A stretch of 64,000 nucleotides of DNA from Flavobacteriales bacterium. GTDB taxonomy: Bacteria > Bacteroidota > Bacteroidia > Flavobacteriales_F > PHOS-HE28. This document shows positions 51,350 to 59,728 of this stretch, in pieces. How positions within the stretch are numbered: the first letter of the stretch is position 1; every line of letters starts with the position of its first letter. The notes under the pieces were generated by a model, which did not search any database, was not told where the DNA came from, and saw nothing but the letters and a program-made list of their open reading frames with translations. The DNA lies in contig JADJOI010000003.1 of NCBI GenBank assembly GCA_016713875.1, forward strand, positions 3,596,001 to 3,660,000. The letters run 5' to 3'. A program made the position numbers and the translations under genes.

Positions 51350-52684
51350 ATGAACATCGCAGTCGTAGGAACAGGATACGTGGGGCTGGTGACCGGCACC
51401 TGCTTCGCCGAGACCGGCAACCACGTGGTGTGCGTGGACATCAACGAGGAGAAGGTGCGCCAGCTGAAGGCCGGGCAGGTGCCGATCTATGAGCCGCACC
51501 TCGATGTGCTCTTCGAGCGCAACATCCGCCAGGGCCGCCTGCGGTTCACCACGGATCTGAAGGATGCGGTGGCCCAGGCGCAGGTGATCTTCCTGGCCCT
51601 GCCCACACCGCCGGGCGAGGATGGCAGCGCCGACCTGAAGTACGTGCTGGGCGTGGCCGACGACCTGGGCCGCATCATCACCGACTACAAGGTGATCGTG
51701 GATAAGAGCACCGTGCCCGTGGGCACCGCCGAAAAGGTGCACGCCGCGCTGGCGCGGAACGCGAAGGAGGAGCTCTTCGACGTGGTGAGCAACCCCGAGT
51801 TCCTGCGCGAGGGCTTCGCCGTGGACGACTTCCTGAAGCCGGACCGCGTGGTGGTGGGCACCAGCAGCGAGCGTGCCCGCAAGGTGATGGAGGAGCTTTA
51901 CAAACCCTTCGTGCGGCAGGGCAACCCCATCATCTTCATGGACGAGCGCAGCGCCGAGCTCACCAAGTACGCCGCCAACGCCTTCCTGGCCACCAAGATC
52001 ACGTTCATGAACGAGATCGCGAACTTCTGCGAGAAGGTGGGCGCCGACGTGGACAAGGTGCGGATCGGCATCGGCACGGACACGCGCATCGGCAAGCGTT
52101 TCCTCTTCCCCGGCATCGGCTACGGCGGCAGCTGCTTCCCCAAGGATGTGCAGGCGCTGGCCCACAGCGGCGATGAGGCCGGCTACACTTTCGAGATCAT
52201 CCGCAGTGTGATGGCCGTGAACGAACGCCAGAAGATGAGCTTGGTGGACAAGGTGAAAGCGCACTTCGGCGGCTCGCTCAAGGGGCGCCGGTTCGCCCTG
52301 TGGGGCCTGGCGTTCAAGCCGGACACCGACGACATCCGGGAAGCACCCGCCCTCTACATCATCGACGGCCTGCTGAAGGAGGGTGCCCAGGTGGCCGCCT
52401 TCGATCCGGAGGCCATGCCGAACGTGCAGCGCCTGCTGGGCGACCGAGTCACCTTCGCAGCTGACGAATACGAGGCGTTGCAGGGGGCCGATGCCCTGCT
52501 CATCGCCACCGAATGGGCCGAGTTCCGCACGCCCGACCTCAAGCGTGTGGGCGAGCTGCTCAAGGAGAAGCTGATCTTCGACGGCCGCAACCTCTACGAC
52601 CTCGACCACATGCAGGACAACGGCTTCACCTACGTGAGCGTGGGCCGGCAGACCGTGGGCGCGAAGAAGCCGGTGAACGCCTAG
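51350..52684 (+). CDS. ugd: UDP-glucose 6-dehydrogenase
   Basis: This enzyme oxidises UDP-glucose twice to UDP-glucuronate using NAD. It has 444 residues. The Rossmann motif AVVGTGYVGLVTGTCFAETG and the catalytic cysteine in IGYGGSCFPKDVQAL are present, as is the SVMAVNERQK segment. The C-terminal domain has LWGLAFKPDTDDIREAPALY. It directly precedes the UDP-glucuronate decarboxylase, so the two form the UDP-xylose route. Confidence 0.97.
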   Translation: MNIAVVGTGYVGLVTGTCFAETGNHVVCVDINEEKVRQLKAGQVPIYEPHLDVLFERNIRQGRLRFTTDLKDAVAQAQVIFLALPTPPGEDGSADLKYVLGVADDLGRIITDYKVIVDKSTVPVGTAEKVHAALARNAKEELFDVVSNPEFLREGFAVDDFLKPDRVVVGTSSERARKVMEELYKPFVRQGNPIIFMDERSAELTKYAANAFLATKITFMNEIANFCEKVGADVDKVRIGIGTDTRIGKRFLFPGIGYGGSCFPKDVQALAHSGDEAGYTFEIIRSVMAVNERQKMSLVDKVKAHFGGSLKGRRFALWGLAFKPDTDDIREAPALYIIDGLLKEGAQVAAFDPEAMPNVQRLLGDRVTFAADEYEALQGADALLIATEWAEFRTPDLKRVGELLKEKLIFDGRNLYDLDHMQDNGFTYVSVGRQTVGAKKPVNA

Positions 52685-52692
52685 GACACACC

Positions 52693-53685
52693 ATGCCACG
52701 CGAACGCGTCCTCATCACCGGAGCCGCCGGCTTCCTGGGCTCGCACCTGTGCGACCGCTTCATCAAGGAGGGATACCATGTCGTGGGCATGGACAACCTC
52801 ATCACCGGCCGGCTGAAGAACATCGAGCACCTCTTCAAGCTGGAGCAGTTCGAGTTCTACCACCACGACGTCTCCAAGTTCGTGCATGTGCCCGGTGAGG
52901 TGAAGTACATCCTGCACTTTGCCAGCCCCGCCTCGCCGATCGACTACCTGAAGATCCCGATCCAGACCCTGAAGGTGAGTTCGCTGGGCACGCACAACCT
53001 GCTGGGCCTGGCCAAGGCCAAGAAGGCGCGCATCCTGGTGGCCAGCACCAGCGAGGTGTACGGCGACCCGCAGGTGCATCCGCAGACCGAGGACTACTGG
53101 GGCCACGTGAACCCCATCGGCCCGCGCGGCGTGTACGACGAGGCCAAGCGCTTCCAGGAGGCCATCACCATGGCCTACCACACCTACCACGGGTTGGAGA
53201 CGCGCATCGTGCGCATCTTCAACACCTACGGACCGCGCATGCGCCTCAACGACGGCCGGGTGCTGCCCGCCTTCATCGGCCAGGCGCTGCGGGGCGAGGA
53301 CCTCACCGTGTTCGGTGACGGCTCCCAGACCCGCAGCTTCTGCTACGTGGACGACCTCATCGAGGGCATCCACCGCCTGCTGTTGGGCGACTACGCCGGT
53401 CCGGTGAACGTGGGCAACCCCGGCGAGATCACCATCAAGCAGTTCGCCGACGAGATCATCAAGCTCACGGGCACCACGCAGAAGGTGGTGTACAAGCCGC
53501 TGCCCAAGGACGACCCCATGCAGCGTCAGCCGGACATCAGCCTGGCGCGCAAGCTGCTGGGCTGGGAGCCGAAGGTGAGCCGCGCCGAGGGGTTGAAGAT
53601 CACCTACGACTACTTCAAGGGCCTCACCCCCGAGGAGCTCAATGAGAAGGAGCACTTCAGCTTCGAGGGGTACGCGCGAAAGTGA
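52693..53685 (+). CDS. UDP-glucuronate decarboxylase (UDP-xylose synthase)
   Basis: This SDR-family enzyme converts UDP-glucuronate to UDP-xylose. It has 330 residues from ATG 52693 (MPRERVLITGAAGFLGSHLC). The catalytic Tyr/Lys pair is in GVYDEAKRFQEA, the serine region is VASTSEVYGDPQVHPQ, and TYGPRMRLNDGRV is typical of the UXS branch. It starts eight bases after ugd. The short length rules out the bifunctional ArnA. Confidence 0.95.
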   Translation: MPRERVLITGAAGFLGSHLCDRFIKEGYHVVGMDNLITGRLKNIEHLFKLEQFEFYHHDVSKFVHVPGEVKYILHFASPASPIDYLKIPIQTLKVSSLGTHNLLGLAKAKKARILVASTSEVYGDPQVHPQTEDYWGHVNPIGPRGVYDEAKRFQEAITMAYHTYHGLETRIVRIFNTYGPRMRLNDGRVLPAFIGQALRGEDLTVFGDGSQTRSFCYVDDLIEGIHRLLLGDYAGPVNVGNPGEITIKQFADEIIKLTGTTQKVVYKPLPKDDPMQRQPDISLARKLLGWEPKVSRAEGLKITYDYFKGLTPEELNEKEHFSFEGYARK

Positions 53686-53737
53686 GCCCAGGATCTGTTG
53701 GTCGATCGCCAAGCTCAAAGCAGGAAGCGCCACACCT

Positions 53738-53772
53738 TTGCGCTTGAACCCTGAGTCTTGAGCCTTGAAGCG
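53738..53772 (+). repeat. Heptamer units at the start of the substrate-binding-protein gene
   Basis: Five seven-base units (ttgaacc, ctgagtc, ttgagcc, ttgaagc, gtgaacc) run up to and across the TTG start codon at 53765. They resemble the heptamer repeats elsewhere in the window. Confidence 0.5.
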
Positions 53773-54631
53773 TGAACCGCTCCGCGTCGCCGGCGTGCCC
53801 GAACCCTACAACCTGCCCTGGCACATGGCCATGGAGCGGGGCCGCTTTGCAGAGGCGGGCATTGACCTGCAGTGGCACACCGTGCCCGAAGGCACCGGTC
53901 GCATGTGCCGGATGCTGCGCGATGGCGAGCTGGACATGGCCGTGCTGGTGACCGAGGGCGCCGTGCGCGACATACTGAACAGCGGCCCGCACCGCATCGT
54001 GAGCACCTTCGTGGAGAGCCCGCTGCCGTGGGGCGTGCATGTGCCGGCACGGTCGGACCTGCGGGAGCCCGCCCGGTTGAAGGGCGTTCCCTTTGCCATC
54101 AGCCGGCTCGGCAGCGGCAGCCACATCATGGCCATGGTGTATGCGGAACGGCTCGGCTGGCGTCCGGGACCGCAGGATCTGGAAGTGGTGCACAACATGG
54201 AGGGCGCCGCCGCGCGCATGGCCGAGGGAGGCCCGGTGATCTTCCTGTGGGAGACCTACGTCACTTCACGCTACGTGGAGGCCGGTGTCATGCGCCGTGT
54301 GGACGAGGTGCGTGGCGACTGGCCGGGTTTTGTGATCGTGGCGCGGGAGGAGTTCGCGCGTGCGCATCCGGCACGGCTTGAACGCGCGCTGGAGGTGCTC
54401 CGACGTGAGGCCTTGGCCCTCCGCGAGGACCCGCGCTCGGTGGAGCTGGTGATGCGCAACGCGGGCTTCAACGACGAGCTGGCCCGCGAATGGCTGCGGC
54501 ATGTGCGGTGGAAGGTGGGACGGCCACGTTCCGGGGTGTTGCAGCCACTGATCGGAACGCTCCAGGACCTGGGTCTCGTGCCGGAGGGCGCCCCCTCCGA
54601 CCCCGTTGTCGCGGACACTGGGTCGGGTTAG
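53765..54631 (+). CDS. Substrate-binding-domain protein (SsuA/THI5-like), no signal peptide
   Basis: This is a 288-residue protein with the periplasmic-binding fold of NMT1/SsuA-type proteins: VAGVPEPYNLPWHMAMERGR, GELDMAVLVTEGAV, ISRLGSGSHIMAMVYAERLG and LEVVHNMEGAAARMAEGGP. No signal peptide or lipobox is visible from the TTG at 53765, and upstream codons give none, so the protein appears cytoplasmic. No ABC permease or ATPase adjoins it. It interrupts the nucleotide-sugar gene block and is probably unrelated to it. The start codon is uncertain because it falls inside a repeat. Confidence 0.8.
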   Translation: MKREPLRVAGVPEPYNLPWHMAMERGRFAEAGIDLQWHTVPEGTGRMCRMLRDGELDMAVLVTEGAVRDILNSGPHRIVSTFVESPLPWGVHVPARSDLREPARLKGVPFAISRLGSGSHIMAMVYAERLGWRPGPQDLEVVHNMEGAAARMAEGGPVIFLWETYVTSRYVEAGVMRRVDEVRGDWPGFVIVAREEFARAHPARLERALEVLRREALALREDPRSVELVMRNAGFNDELAREWLRHVRWKVGRPRSGVLQPLIGTLQDLGLVPEGAPSDPVVADTGSG

Positions 54632-54676
54632 GTAACCCGCTGGGGTCCAGCTGGCTCACAGGTCGCCCGGAAGCGG

Positions 54677-54684
54677 TACCTTCG
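54677..54684 (+). promoter_or_regulatory. Promoter -7-like box for the wbpD-wbpB-wbpA block
   Basis: TACCTTCG fits TAnnTTCG, 53 bases upstream of the wbpD ATG. A short direct repeat (gggcacat units at about 54705-54740) follows it. Confidence 0.35.
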
Positions 54685-54737
54685 CAGCCCTTCGGCGTGG
54701 GTCCATGGGCACATGGGCACATGTCCACGATGCGCAC

Positions 54738-55310
54738 ATGTCCTACACCGCCCATCCCACCGCCGTCATCGACGAAGGAGCGACCATCGGGGCCGGCACC
54801 CGCATCTGGCACTTCAGCCACATCATGCCGGGCTGCGCGATCGGGGAGGGCTGCAACATCGGGCAGAACGTGGTGGTGAGCCCCGGCGTGACCCTGGGCC
54901 GCAACGTGAAGGTGCAGAACAACGTGAGCATCTACACCGGGGTGGAGTGCGGTGATGACGTGTTCCTGGGCCCCAGCATGGTGTTCACCAACGTGATCAA
55001 TCCCCGCAGCGCCGTGGCGCGCCGGGATCAGTATCTGCGGACACGGGTGGGACGGGGGGCCAGCATCGGCGCCAACGCCACCATCGTCTGCGGGCACGAC
55101 ATCGGCGAGTTCGCCTTCATCGGCGCCGGCGCGGTGGTGACCAAGGAGGTGCCCGCCTACGCCTTGGTGGTGGGCAACCCCGCCCGGCGCACCGGCTGGA
55201 TGAGCGAGTACGGTCACAAGCTGAGCTTCAATGAGGCGGGTGAGGCCACCTGCCCCGAGAGCGGGCAGCGATACGAACTGAAGGAAGGCCGCGTATCCCG
55301 CATCGACTGA
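54738..55310 (+). CDS. wbpD: UDP-3-amino-GlcNAcA N-acetyltransferase, WbpD-like
   Basis: This left-handed beta-helix acetyltransferase has 190 residues from ATG 54738 (MSYTAHPTAVIDEGATIGAG). Hexapeptide turns are visible through GCAIGEGCNIGQNVVVSPG, GVECGDDVFLGPSMVFTN and GRGASIGANATIVCGHDIGE. The segment FTNVINPRSAV is characteristic of the WbpD/WlbB group. It would acetylate the amine made by WbpE. It starts the wbpD-wbpB-wbpA run. Confidence 0.9.
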   Translation: MSYTAHPTAVIDEGATIGAGTRIWHFSHIMPGCAIGEGCNIGQNVVVSPGVTLGRNVKVQNNVSIYTGVECGDDVFLGPSMVFTNVINPRSAVARRDQYLRTRVGRGASIGANATIVCGHDIGEFAFIGAGAVVTKEVPAYALVVGNPARRTGWMSEYGHKLSFNEAGEATCPESGQRYELKEGRVSRID

Positions 55311-55314
55311 ACCC

Positions 55315-56355
55315 ATGAGCAGCGGTCCCCACGACAAGGTGCGCTTCGCCGTCATCGGCTGCGGCCACATCGGCAAGCGGCACGCGGAAATGATCCAGCG
55401 CGACGGCGAGGCGGAGCTGGTGGCGCTCTGCGACGTGCGCCCCCGAGCGGAGCTGGGCCTCGACGGACACGACGTGCCCTTTTTCACCGACCCGGTGGTG
55501 ATGCTGCGCGACGTGCCCGGCATCGATGTGGTGAACGTGTGCGGTCCCAACGGCCTGCATGCGCGGCACAGCCTGCTGGCCCTGGAGCACCGCAAGCACG
55601 TGGTGTGCGAGAAGCCCATGGGCCTCAGCAAGGCCGACTGCGAGGCGGTGATCTACAAGGCCCTGCAGATGCATCGCCACGTCTTCGGTGTGATGCAGAA
55701 CCGCTACAGCCCGCCGAGCCAGTGGATCAAGGGCGTGGTGGACCGCGGGCTTTTGGGCGACATCTATCTGGTGCAGGTGAACTGCTACTGGAACCGCGAT
55801 GCGCGTTACTACAAGCCGGGCGGATGGAAGGGCACCGCGGAGCTCGACGGGGGCACCCTGTTCACCCAGTTCAGCCACTTCATCGACATCCTGTACTGGC
55901 TCTTCGGCGACATCGCCGACATCCAGGGCCGCTTCGCCGACTTCAACCACGACGGGCTCACCGAGTTCGAGGACAGCGGGCTGGTGAACTTCCGCTTCCT
56001 CAACGGCGGCATGGGCTGCCTGAACTACAGCACCAGCGTGTGGGACCGGAACCTGGAGAGCAGCATGACCATCATCGGGTCCACGGGCAGCGTGAAGATC
56101 GGCGGCCAGTACATGGACCAGGTGGAGGTGTGCCACATCAAGGACTACACCATGCCCGAGCTCGCGCCCACCAACCCGGCCAATGACTACGGGGCCTACA
56201 AGGGCAGCGCGCAGAACCACCACTACATCATCCGCAACGTGGTGGAGACCATCAAGGGAAGCAACACCATGACCACCAATGCCCTCGAGGGCCTCAAGGT
56301 GGTCGAGATCATCGAACGCATCTACGAGAAGAGGGATGAGCAGCAGTCTGTATGA
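55315..56355 (+). CDS. wbpB: Gfo/Idh/MocA oxidoreductase, WbpB-like
   Basis: This NAD-dependent dehydrogenase has 346 residues and would oxidise C3 of UDP-GlcNAcA. The Rossmann motif FAVIGCGHIGKRHAEMIQRD is present, as are the family motif CEKPMGLSKADCEAVI and the C-terminal domain motif GGTLFTQFSHFIDILYWLFG, which contains the usual catalytic histidine region. Four bases separate it from wbpD. Its 3' end overlaps wbpA by 20 bases. Confidence 0.93.
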   Translation: MSSGPHDKVRFAVIGCGHIGKRHAEMIQRDGEAELVALCDVRPRAELGLDGHDVPFFTDPVVMLRDVPGIDVVNVCGPNGLHARHSLLALEHRKHVVCEKPMGLSKADCEAVIYKALQMHRHVFGVMQNRYSPPSQWIKGVVDRGLLGDIYLVQVNCYWNRDARYYKPGGWKGTAELDGGTLFTQFSHFIDILYWLFGDIADIQGRFADFNHDGLTEFEDSGLVNFRFLNGGMGCLNYSTSVWDRNLESSMTIIGSTGSVKIGGQYMDQVEVCHIKDYTMPELAPTNPANDYGAYKGSAQNHHYIIRNVVETIKGSNTMTTNALEGLKVVEIIERIYEKRDEQQSV

Positions 56356-57637
56356 CCGCCTTGTGCGGAAGGAGGCCAAGCTGGCCGTGATCGGCCTGGG
56401 CTACGTGGGCCTTCCCATCGCGCTGGCCTTCGCGCGGAAGCTGAAGGTCGTGGGCTTCGACATCAACCGGAAGCGCGTGGACATGATGCGCCGCAACGAG
56501 GACCCGAGCAACGAGCTCGCGCCGTCCGAGTTCGAGGGCTGTGACATCCACTTCACCGCGGACCTCAGCGACCTGAAGGACGTGGAGTTCTTCATCGTGG
56601 CGGTGCCCACGCCGATCGACGACCAGAACATCCCCGACCTGCGGCCGCTGCTGGGCGCCACGCGCACGGTGGGGCAGGTGCTGAAGAAGGGCGACCACGT
56701 GGTGTACGAGAGCACCGTGTACCCCGGCTGCACCGAGGAGGACTGCGTGCCCCTGCTGGAGAGCCTCAGCGGGCTGAAGTCCGTCACCGACTTCAAGGTG
56801 GGCTACAGTCCCGAGCGCATCAACCCCGGCGACAAGGAGCACACGCTGGAGCGCATCGTGAAGGTGACCAGCGGCTGCGATGCCGAGAGCGCCGAGACCG
56901 TGGCCAAGGTGTACGAGCTGGTGGTGAAGGCCGGCGTGCACCGCGCGGCCAACATCAAGGTGGCCGAAGCCGCCAAGATCATCGAGAACACCCAGCGCGA
57001 CGTGAACATCGCGCTCATCAACGAGCTGTCGATCATCTTCAACCGAGTGGGCATCAACACCTACGACGTGCTCGAGGCGGCCGGCACCAAGTGGAACTTC
57101 CTCAAGTTCCAACCCGGGCTGGTGGGCGGCCACTGCATCGGGGTGGACCCCTACTACCTGGTGTACAAGGCGAAGGAGCTCGGCTACCATGCCCAGATCA
57201 TCGACAGCGGCCGATTCGTGAACGACAGCATGGGCGGCTACGTGGCCAAGCAGACGGTGAAGAAGATCATCGCCTCCGGCAAGAACCCCGCCGAGGCCCG
57301 CGTGCTGGTGATGGGCGCCACCTTCAAGGAGAACGTCACCGACATCCGCAACAGCAAGGTGATCGACGTGGTGCGCGAGCTCACCAGCTTCAGCTGCCAC
57401 GTGGACGTCACCGACCCCCACGCCGACAGCGAGGAGGTGGTGCACGAGTACGGCTATTCCCTCGCCAAGGAGATGAAAGGACCCTACGACGCCATCATCG
57501 TGGCCGTGAACCACACCGAGTACGCCAACAAGGACGAGGCCTGGTTCAAGAACATGCTGACGGCGAAAGGCATCCTCGTGGACCTGAAGGGCATCTACCG
57601 CAAGAAGGTGAAGAGCGTGAACTACTGGAGCCTGTGA
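56336..57637 (+). CDS. wbpA: Nucleotide sugar dehydrogenase, WbpA/TviB-like
   Basis: This enzyme would oxidise UDP-GlcNAc to UDP-GlcNAcA, the first step of the Wbp route. It has 433 residues from ATG 56336 (MSSSLYDRLVRKEAKLAVIG). Motifs are VIGLGYVGLPIALAFARKLK, YESTVYPGCTEEDCVP and FQPGLVGGHCIGVDPYYLVY with the catalytic cysteine. It differs from the ugd paralog in length and active site (GGHCIGVDPYY rather than GGSCFPKD), which supports a GlcNAc- rather than glucose-type substrate. Confidence 0.93.
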   Translation: MSSSLYDRLVRKEAKLAVIGLGYVGLPIALAFARKLKVVGFDINRKRVDMMRRNEDPSNELAPSEFEGCDIHFTADLSDLKDVEFFIVAVPTPIDDQNIPDLRPLLGATRTVGQVLKKGDHVVYESTVYPGCTEEDCVPLLESLSGLKSVTDFKVGYSPERINPGDKEHTLERIVKVTSGCDAESAETVAKVYELVVKAGVHRAANIKVAEAAKIIENTQRDVNIALINELSIIFNRVGINTYDVLEAAGTKWNFLKFQPGLVGGHCIGVDPYYLVYKAKELGYHAQIIDSGRFVNDSMGGYVAKQTVKKIIASGKNPAEARVLVMGATFKENVTDIRNSKVIDVVRELTSFSCHVDVTDPHADSEEVVHEYGYSLAKEMKGPYDAIIVAVNHTEYANKDEAWFKNMLTAKGILVDLKGIYRKKVKSVNYWSL

Positions 57638-57641
57638 GCTG

Positions 57642-57719
57642 AACCACAGATGGACGCGGACGGATACAGATATGCTCAAGACCTCCGTTCCCATCCATCA
57701 TCTGTGTCCATCCGTGGTT
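57642..57719. repeat. Intergenic hairpin repeat between wbpA and rfbB
   Basis: The left arm at 57642-57671 (aaccacagatggacgcggac and so on) is imperfectly inverted at 57700-57719 (atctgtgtccatccgtggtt). Such elements are common in intergenic DNA of environmental bacteria. It ends three bases before the rfbB start. Confidence 0.65.
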
Positions 57720-57722
57720 GAA

Positions 57723-58784
57723 ATGAAGGAGCCGCGGACCATCCTCATCACCGGCGGCGCCGGCTTCATCGGCAGCCACGTCGTGCGCCGCTTTGTCACG
57801 AAGTACCCGCAGTACCGCATCGTCAACCTCGATGCGCTCACTTACGCGGGCAACCTGGAGAACCTGCGTGACATCGAGAACGCGCCCAACTACACCTTCG
57901 TGAAGGCCGACATCTGCGACGCCGATGCCGTGACCAAGGTGTTCCAGGACTTCAGCATCGATGGTGTGGTGCACCTCGCCGCCGAGAGCCATGTGGATCG
58001 TAGCATCACCGACCCGCTCGCCTTCGTGCGCACCAACGTGTTCGGTACGGTCACCTTGCTGAATGCAGCGAAAGAGGCCTGGAAAGGAGCAATGGAGGGC
58101 AAGCGCTTCTACCACGTGAGCACCGATGAGGTGTACGGCTCGCTGCACGGCGGCGGTTTCTTCACCGAGGAGACGCCCTACGACCCGCAGAGCCCGTACA
58201 GCGCGAGCAAGGCCTCCAGCGACCATTTTGTGCGCGCTTATGGCAACACGTACAAGCTGCCCTTCGTGGTGAGCAACTGCAGCAACAACTACGGCAGCCA
58301 CCACTTCCCGGAGAAGCTGATCCCGCTCATGATCAACAACATCCGCAACAACAAGCCGCTGCCCGTGTACGGCAAGGGTGAGAACGTTCGCGACTGGTTG
58401 TGGGTGGAGGACCATGCCTCCGCCATCGACACCATCTTCCACACCGGGAAGAACGGTGAGACGTACAACATCGGGGGCCACAACGAGTGGAAGAACATCG
58501 ACCTGGTACACCTGCTCTGCGCCGTGATGGACCGCAAGCTGGGCCGTACGGAAGGGGAGAGCGCGAAGCTGATCACCTACGTCACCGACCGCGCGGGGCA
58601 TGACCTGCGCTACGCCATCGATGCCAGCAAGATCGAGCGCGAACTGGGCTGGAAGCCGAGCATCACCTTCGAAGTGGGGCTCGAACGCACGGTGGATTGG
58701 TACCTGGCCAACACCGAGTGGCTGGACCACGTGACCAGCGGGGCCTACCAGCAGTACTACGCGGACCACTACGCCGGGCGATGA
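57723..58784 (+). CDS. rfbB: dTDP-glucose 4,6-dehydratase
   Basis: This SDR enzyme converts dTDP-glucose to dTDP-4-keto-6-deoxyglucose, the entry to rhamnose and related sugars. It has 353 residues from ATG 57723 (MKEPRTILITGGAGFIGSHV). Motifs are HLAAESHVDRSITDPLAFV, FYHVSTDEVYGS, YSASKASSDHFVRAY and NCSNNYGSHHFPEKLIPLM. rfbA, rfbC and rfbD are not in the window. An upstream ATG at 57672 falls inside the hairpin repeat and is not used. Confidence 0.96.
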   Translation: MKEPRTILITGGAGFIGSHVVRRFVTKYPQYRIVNLDALTYAGNLENLRDIENAPNYTFVKADICDADAVTKVFQDFSIDGVVHLAAESHVDRSITDPLAFVRTNVFGTVTLLNAAKEAWKGAMEGKRFYHVSTDEVYGSLHGGGFFTEETPYDPQSPYSASKASSDHFVRAYGNTYKLPFVVSNCSNNYGSHHFPEKLIPLMINNIRNNKPLPVYGKGENVRDWLWVEDHASAIDTIFHTGKNGETYNIGGHNEWKNIDLVHLLCAVMDRKLGRTEGESAKLITYVTDRAGHDLRYAIDASKIERELGWKPSITFEVGLERTVDWYLANTEWLDHVTSGAYQQYYADHYAGR

Positions 58785-58789
58785 GGGAC

Positions 58790-58975
58790 ACCGACACCCT
58801 TGCACCGTCGCGCCGCTCCACCCTCGCACCACACCACCCTCGAACCGCATTCCTGTTGATCCGCTCAGCGCCCTCTGCCCCTCTGCGTGAGGCTTCGCCT
58901 GCTCTCCTCGCCGGAGATCCAACGGAGACGTGCCCGTACCGTAGCACCCTCGCACCGTAGCACCCTCACACCCTC
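58790..58975. repeat. Repeat-rich intergenic stretch between rfbB and the CpsB-like gene
   Basis: Direct units of the caccctcgcacc type occur at about 58796-58850 and again at about 58930-58975. Between them lies a ctctgcgtga stretch like the one inserted in mfd at 17.8 kb. No gene is seen here. Confidence 0.6.
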
Positions 58976-59725
58976 ATGGGCCTGTTCTCCTCGCTCTTCG
59001 GCCGCAAGGCCCCGCAGCCGGCTCCGGTGGACCTGGCCGCGTTGAAGTGCGATGTGCACAGCCACTTCATCCCCGGCATCGACGACGGTGCGCCCACCTT
59101 GGAGGCGGCGATGGAACTGTTGCACGCCATGCGGGAGCTCGGCTTCACCAAGGTGATCACCACCCCGCACGTGATGAGCGACGGCTACCGCAACACCCCG
59201 GAGCTCATCCTGGGCGGTCTGGACAAGCTGCGGCGGGAGGTGGCGGCCCAGGGCCTGGACATCACCGTGGAGGCGGCCGCCGAGTACTACCTGGACCACG
59301 AGCTGGAGCAGAAGGTGATGGAGCGGCAGGTGCTCACCTTCGGGCAGGACCTGCTGCTGTTCGAGCTGCCCTTCATCAGCGAGCCTGCGATCCTGCTGCA
59401 GCTCGTCTTCGCCATGCAGACACAGGGCTACCGGCCGGTGCTGGCCCACCCGGAGCGCTACGGCTTCTGGAACCAGGACCTCTCGCGCTGCGAGCAGCTC
59501 AAGGAACGCGGCGTGCTGTTCCAGCTCAACACCATCGCCCTCATGGGCGGATACGGGCCCTCGGTGCGCAAGCAGGCGGAGAAGTTCATCGACCGCGGCT
59601 GGTACGAGCTCATCGGCAGCGATTGCCACCGCATGGACCATGTGCACGCCCTGCGCGACACCCTCGAGGAGCCCTACCTGCACAAGCTGGTGAACAGCGG
59701 GAAGCTGCTGAACGCGGGCCTGTAG
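58976..59725 (+). CDS. PHP-type tyrosine-protein phosphatase (CpsB/YwqE-like)
   Basis: This Mn-dependent phosphatase has 249 residues and a PHP fold. Metal ligands are visible in CDVHSHFIPGIDDGAPT, ITTPHVMSDGYR, LAHPERYGFW and GSDCHRMDHVHAL. In Gram-positive bacteria CpsB and YwqE dephosphorylate the tyrosine kinase that controls polysaccharide polymerisation. The equivalent role in Bacteroidota is inferred, and no BY-kinase gene is in the window. It sits after the nucleotide-sugar genes, which fits capsule or exopolysaccharide control. Confidence 0.9.
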   Translation: MGLFSSLFGRKAPQPAPVDLAALKCDVHSHFIPGIDDGAPTLEAAMELLHAMRELGFTKVITTPHVMSDGYRNTPELILGGLDKLRREVAAQGLDITVEAAAEYYLDHELEQKVMERQVLTFGQDLLLFELPFISEPAILLQLVFAMQTQGYRPVLAHPERYGFWNQDLSRCEQLKERGVLFQLNTIALMGGYGPSVRKQAEKFIDRGWYELIGSDCHRMDHVHALRDTLEEPYLHKLVNSGKLLNAGL

Positions 59726-59728
59726 GTC

